Positions 59,362 through 64,000 of a stretch of DNA of 64,000 nucleotides are shown here, one piece after another. A program made the translations under genes and the position numbers. A model generated the notes under the pieces. It had not been told where the DNA came from. It did no database searches and saw only the letters and a list, made by a program, of their open reading frames with translations. The stretch's first letter is position 1. Every line of letters begins with the position of its first letter. Source of the stretch: Cytospora piceicola (lineage: Eukaryota > Ascomycota > Sordariomycetes > Diaporthales > Cytosporaceae); assembly GCA_023375675.1 (NCBI GenBank), contig JALQBC010000008.1, forward strand, positions 1,178,001 through 1,242,000, in the 5' to 3' direction.

Positions 59362-61966
59362 ATGTCTGCCCTCGCAAATGGCGTGTCTACAACCTCAAAG
59401 CACCCGAGCCGAGCTCGATCGGCCACGAACACCCTCACCATCAACACCAAGAACAACAGCCCATCGCCGTCCCCTGCGACAACGTTCCGCCCCACCAACA
59501 TGAACGGACAAGATAACACCACTGCTCCCCAGGGCGGCAGTGGCAGGAACCAAAACCCAACCCTCGACCCGAGCCCCGTCCGCGAGGCGACCAACCCCGC
59601 CGACGTGCGCGCCGCCCTCGCGGGCCTGCACGCGCGCGAGTCGGCCCTCGTCCGGCGGCTGCAGTCCAGCCTGGCCGCGCAGGCCGACCTGGGGCGCGAC
59701 CTGGGGCGGCTGGACAGCCTGCGGGCGGGGCTGGGGACGCAGGCGATCGCGGCGCGGTCCATCAGCAACAACATGCTCGCCAACGCGGCGCACACGGCGG
59801 GCCGGCTGTCGGGGCGGGTGCGCGAGCTCGACCTCGAGAAGCAGCGGGTCGGGGAGACGCTGCGCGTGGTCGAGCAGGTGGCCGACCTCAAGGCGTGCGT
59901 GGGGGGCGTGGTCTGGAGCATGGGCGCGCCGCAGGACTGGGAGGCCGCCGCGGGGCACATCGCGCGCGCGAGCAGGATCCCCGAGGAGATCATCCGGGGG
60001 GGCTTCGCGGCGGCCACGGTGCCGACCGTGGAGATCCCCGACGCGCCGTGGGTCACGCTTGAGGATGCGAGGGAGAGCCTGTGTGGGTTGTTCCTGAGGG
60101 AGTTCGAGAAGGCTGCCAAGGAGGGGGACGGGGCCAAGGTCACGCGGTTCTTCAAGCTGTTCCCCCTGATCGGGAGGGGCGATGTGGGCTTGGATGTTTA
60201 TGGGCGGTATGTCTGCCAGGGGGTGGCGGGCACCGCGAGGCAGACGCTCAAGGCGGGTACAGGGGGCCATGGGATAAAGGATGGTTTCTTCTATGCGAAC
60301 GCGCTCACGAAGCTGTTTGAGCACATCGCGCAGATTGTGGAGAGCCATGGGGGCTTGGTCGAGAGGCATTACGGGTCGGGCAAGATGGTCAAGGTCATCG
60401 AGAGGCTGCAGATGGAGGCAGACGTCCAGGGAGGCATCATCCTCGACTCATGGAGTGACGAAAGGGGGGTGGATAGGAAGTTGACGGACGTCAAGAGTTA
60501 CCCGTTCTCCTTCTTGGTGCAGAGCTTCCTGCCGCAACAAAAGGGGATGGCTGGCATACCAAGAGTCGGCTCTCCAGCCGTGGGTGGCGGCACCAATGAC
60601 CCAAGGGCCAGCGAGGATGAGGGCGTCAACATGAAAGAGGTAGACGCTCTACTGAACGAGATCGCTGTCATGCTTGGGAGATGGTCGCTATATTCACGAT
60701 TTATTGCAGGGAAATGCAAGGTAAGTTGCGCACTCGATGCCCCTATTAGATGGACATGTTACTGATGCTACTGCGAAGGATCCCGAGTCAGATGCTTCTC
60801 TCGTCACTCCTGACGTCCTCGTTAAATCCAACTTAAACCGCAAGGTCTCGGGAAGGCTCACTACACCCTACAATGTTATGAGCACCTTTTTCTTCAGAAG
60901 ATCGGTGGAAAAGGCTTTCCAGCTTGACGAAATGCCCACTGGGCTGTCACTAAACCCACAGCGACACCTGGATAGCGAGCCGCCATTCATAATATCTGCT
61001 GTTGATGATGTTATGTATATCGTCAACACCGTCATTCAAAAGACCCTTTCTACACACCAAAGAGACACCGTTGCCTCTGTACTACCAACCGTGGGCCGGG
61101 TCCTGGGATCGGACTTCGTTGGCATGGTACAGAGAAAGATGCGAGACGAATCATATCCGAAACCATTAGTCCAGGGAGGCTTCCCACCGGAGGAGAAGAT
61201 CATTGCTTTCATCGTCCTCATCAATAGTCTGGACATGTCGAACGAATATCTGGAAAGGATCCTAAGTACTTTCCTCGGAAAACCGACCGATGGAACCAAC
61301 GGCGCAGGCCAACCATCGCTCAAGGACTCCTTCCCCTTCGAACACGACGACGCATTTGTCACAAACGCCCTGACCACCCTCCTTTCAAGCTTCACGTCCA
61401 AGACCACCGAGTTACTAAACGAAGGCCTGCAAGTCCTTGCGAACCAGGTCGTCAAGCTCCGCCTCCAGCCCGTCCTCGCCAACACCTTCCGCGACCTGGA
61501 CTACACCCTGACCGAAGACGACCTCGCGGACATTGCGGCCGCAGAAGACATGGGCGAAGACGAGTTCCTCGACGCTGTGGGGCAGCGGTTCGAGCACGGG
61601 TGGGACGCGCTGATGAAGCCCATCGCGCGGCTCATGACGCCCAAGACGTTCAGCACGCTCCTCGAGCTCACCGCGAGGTACCTCGCCAGGGTTCTGGAGA
61701 AGCGCGTGTGGAGCTACTCGGGCCGGGCCAACGCCCTGGGCATCATCCGCATGGAGCGCGACTTCTCGGCCATCATCAACGTGGTGTCCAAGGGCGGTAA
61801 TTATGGGGTTAGGGAGCTGTTTGCCAAGGCGATCCAGGTGCTGATGGTGGCGAACATGGAGGATGACGAGTGGGAGGAGATACAGGCGGACACATCGGAC
61901 GAGAGCATACAATGGGTGCTGAGCGAGGAGGAGAGAAGGAGGGCTAGGAACCTGGCCAAGGCGTGA
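59362..61966 (+). CDS. COG4: COG4, conserved oligomeric Golgi complex subunit
   Basis: Lobe A subunit of the COG tethering complex for retrograde transport within the Golgi. Exons 59362-60720 and 60779-61966 join in phase 0 (58-nt intron) to give 848 aa. Family blocks include the N-terminal helical region (ARESALVRRLQSSLAAQADLGRDL, RVRELDLEKQRVGETLRVVEQVADLKAC), FFYANALTKLFEHIAQIVESHGG, SYPFSFLVQSFLPQQK and, after the intron, FFFRRSVEKAFQLDE and NSLDMSNEYLERIL. The first in-frame ATG is 59362; an alternative start is ATG 59500 (MNGQDN), which would drop a low-complexity leader. Exon 1 is strikingly GC-rich between about 59570 and 60060, giving long antisense open frames. It lies downstream of PMR1; both serve the Golgi but are not an operon. 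Confidence 0.92.
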
Positions 61967-62542
61967 ATCAAGTCAGTCATACGAGACAAAAGGCCTTGAT
62001 ATTGGGCTTTCTTAAATAGATGCATCAGCGGGTACTCTGAAAGGCTCTTAGGTTTAAACGATATAAGAGGGCCTTCTATGCCTTGCTCGAATCACATTAG
62101 CGTTGAACTGTCAATCGGATGGGCATTGATTACCATGGCGATAATCTTAGTGTTGCATTAGAGATCTAAGGTATTGAAATGTGCCTCAGCCCCTAACTGT
62201 AAACGCGATTTCTGGATAATGCTAAACGATATCAACCGCAAGTGAGAGACAAGGGAGATTGAGATTGAGCTTGAGGAGCTACGTAAATATAGTATTAGTA
62301 CCGTATTCGGACTTGTGGAGCCGCGGGTCGGCACGAGTAACAATGACCTTCGTTGTAGCGCATCATCGTGCTTGATCTTGAGCGGCAGGCAACTTTTTTC
62401 GTGATGATCATCGTCGACCGTAGAAATTAACCAAAGCTTAAGCTAAACTCAATTCACTAGGTCCTGCTAAATCTAGTACGAATGCTATCAGGCTTGATGG
62501 GCGCATAAGGTCGCGCAACATCTGCGCATAATTTGCTGCGAT
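61967..62542. other. intergenic region
   Basis: About 580 bases between COG4 and the rhomboid gene, AT-rich and without a recognisable gene. The frame of the rhomboid gene is closed by TGA near 62497, upstream of its ATG. Confidence 0.55.
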
Positions 62543-64000
62543 ATGAGCACCTTTCTTGGTGTGCATTGCCTTCGGTCCAGCCGGAGTTTGCAAGGCACTC
62601 TGAGTGCTAGAATACGCATAGCATGTGGTGAATCCACGACGGCCGCCCTTCTCGAACCCTCTGCCCGATCGTCACGATGCTTTTCCTCGGTTTCGAAGCT
62701 GTCGAAGTCCCATGACGACAATATATCCTCCGAAGTCCGGGGGCGAGCCTTGATACACAGCCAAAGGCGCAATGCGATACGTTTTATCGAGCAGCAGAGG
62801 CGGACATTCTTCGGCTCTCGAGGCGTTACAACAAACTACGTCGACCTACCTCCCACTTACAAAGATGAAGAAGGCCTCCCGTTCCGGAAAGGTAGCGAGT
62901 TAGACCTGGCGGAAACGGTCACCATATTCCGAGGCTTCGCCGACATGACACCATGGCGGGCAAACAAGCTACTTAAGATCCTACACGGCCGCAGGGTCGC
63001 CGGCACACTGGAAGACCCCGAGCTGCAGGTCAACACCGAAACGTTCACCCAACGCGAGGTTGAGCGGGCGTTGGAGTACCTGCGGAAGACGGTGCCCGTG
63101 GACGAGATCACCAATGCCGGACTAAGAGCAGAGGATGAGCTTCGAGCGCTGGAGGAGGAAACAAGCGTCCAGGAAGCCGAAGGGAAGGACGCTCCCCAGA
63201 AAGATGGCGAGCGCCGCTCCTCCGGCGGCTGGATATACAAGGAGACTGGCAACCAGAACGTCTATGGCGAGGGTGTACTCGACAAGATCCGCGCGCGCAA
63301 CATCGCGAGGCGCGAGGCCGAGGAGAAGGCCCTGGAGGAGAAGCGCAAGCTGGAGGAGGAGTCCGGCCAGCAGAACTGGGGCGGCCTCGCGGCGTACCAG
63401 CCTGGCGGCGCCCGCCCGCTCCAGGTGATGAGCGCCAAGGAGGAGGAGTACCGCGCCGAAGCGACTTCCGACCTCGAGGCGCCGCCCGAAGTCCCGAGGT
63501 GGAGGCTCCTGCTGCCTGCGACGCTGTTCGTGGCCACATTGATGCCTCTTCTCTGGTGGGCGTCGGAGTATTATTCACCCCTGGGAGAAGACAAGCGGCT
63601 CATGCCGTGGGCAAGCGAGAGCAGCGCGACCATCTACGGGCTCCTCCTGCTCAACCTGGCCGTCTTCGTCGCCTGGAGGCGCATGAGCCTGTGGAAGTTC
63701 ATGAACAAGTGGCTCATCATGGACATGGCCATCCCCAAGCCCATCGGCACAATCACCGCCATCTTCTCGCACCAGACGCCCACGCACCTCCTCGAGAACA
63801 TGTTCTTCCTCTGGCTGCTCGGCGGCCTCCTCCACGGGGAGGTCAACCGGGCCGAGTACCTGACCATCTTCCTCTCGTGCGGCGCCACGGGCTTCCTCGC
63901 CTCGCTGTACAAGTGCGTGCTCTCGCGCCACCTGACCTACGGGCTGGGCGCCTCGAGCGCCACCTTCGGCGTCATCTGCTCCTACTTCTGGCTGTACAAG
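62543..64000 (+). CDS. rhomboid-family intramembrane serine protease, partial (cut by window end)
   Basis: Open frame of 486 codons to the last base of the window, without an intron. The N-terminus is rich in Arg, Ser and Leu and lacks acidic residues at first (MSTFLGVHCLRSSRSLQG), as in a mitochondrial presequence. A soluble region follows, with a charged helix (RARNIARREAEEKALEEKRKLEEE). Then come hydrophobic segments: LLLPATLFVATLMPLLWWA, TIYGLLLLNLAVFVAW, and HLLENMFFLWLLGGLLHGE, which carries the rhomboid H-x3-N pattern. The catalytic block is GLGASSATFGVI (GAS-S instead of the usual GxSG). The second catalytic His would lie beyond the edge. By homology it resembles mitochondrial PARL/Pcp1-like rhomboids; localisation is inferred. 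Confidence 0.85.
   Translation, partial: MSTFLGVHCLRSSRSLQGTLSARIRIACGESTTAALLEPSARSSRCFSSVSKLSKSHDDNISSEVRGRALIHSQRRNAIRFIEQQRRTFFGSRGVTTNYVDLPPTYKDEEGLPFRKGSELDLAETVTIFRGFADMTPWRANKLLKILHGRRVAGTLEDPELQVNTETFTQREVERALEYLRKTVPVDEITNAGLRAEDELRALEEETSVQEAEGKDAPQKDGERRSSGGWIYKETGNQNVYGEGVLDKIRARNIARREAEEKALEEKRKLEEESGQQNWGGLAAYQPGGARPLQVMSAKEEEYRAEATSDLEAPPEVPRWRLLLPATLFVATLMPLLWWASEYYSPLGEDKRLMPWASESSATIYGLLLLNLAVFVAWRRMSLWKFMNKWLIMDMAIPKPIGTITAIFSHQTPTHLLENMFFLWLLGGLLHGEVNRAEYLTIFLSCGATGFLASLYKCVLSRHLTYGLGASSATFGVICSYFWLYK

Noticed and set aside
59395..60369. 324-aa and overlapping 298-aa open frames on the - strand
   Set aside because: Shadows of COG4 exon 1, whose high third-position GC keeps the other strand open.

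Overview
The window is nuclear DNA of a filamentous ascomycete (Pezizomycotina, most likely a Sordariomycete). Genes carry short spliceosomal introns (about 50-210 nt) with GT...AG borders and CTRAY branch sites. The proteins are the usual filamentous-fungal set: a large LRR adenylate cyclase, TERT, dynamitin, an ERJ5-type J protein, a wax-synthase-like protein and a fungal N-terminal-domain/ankyrin relic. Genes on both strands are separated by long intergenic stretches rich in palindromic TACCTAGGTA motifs and microsatellites. No tRNA, rRNA, CRISPR, transposon or clear biosynthetic cluster was recognised, and the species cannot be named from the sequence alone.

Layout from left to right. ERJ5-like ER J protein (195-1712, -). 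TERT, seven exons (4086-8087, -). DH-BAR-SH3 Rho-family GEF (10629-16701, +). Wax-synthase-domain membrane protein (17987-19762, -). Small CxxC-rich protein, with a probable frame break (22037-22511, +). Adenylate cyclase (24628-31782, -). RTC4-domain protein (35096-36907, -). Dynamitin (37812-39253, -). Molybdopterin synthase small subunit (39832-40134, +), convergent with a PSI-domain membrane protein (40180-40718, -). GMP synthase with an 18-nt microexon (41142-43200, -). TMA17/ADC17-like protein (43761-44498, +). Unrecognised disordered protein (45058-46533, -). A 16-bp telomere-like tandem repeat (47985-48036). Decayed ankyrin gene (about 49070-50422, -). RAD21/SCC1 cohesin kleisin (51576-53545, -). 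PMR1-type Ca2+/Mn2+ ATPase (55570-58958, +). COG4 (59362-61966, +). Rhomboid-family protease, cut by the right edge (62543-64000, +).

Most genes are conserved housekeeping genes that need not work together. Some share broad themes. ERJ5, PMR1 and COG4 serve ER/Golgi homeostasis. TERT and RTC4 are linked by homology to telomere biology, and a telomere-like repeat lies in the same window, but nothing shows functional coupling. Adenylate cyclase and the Rho-GEF are growth and polarity signalling genes. The most unusual items are the CxxC-rich gene with its frame break, the 16-bp telomere-like repeat, the ankyrin relic, the in-frame intron of the PMR1 gene, the GUA1 microexon and the dispersed ACCTAGGT palindromes. 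I did not find convincing evidence of a wholly new multi-gene system.
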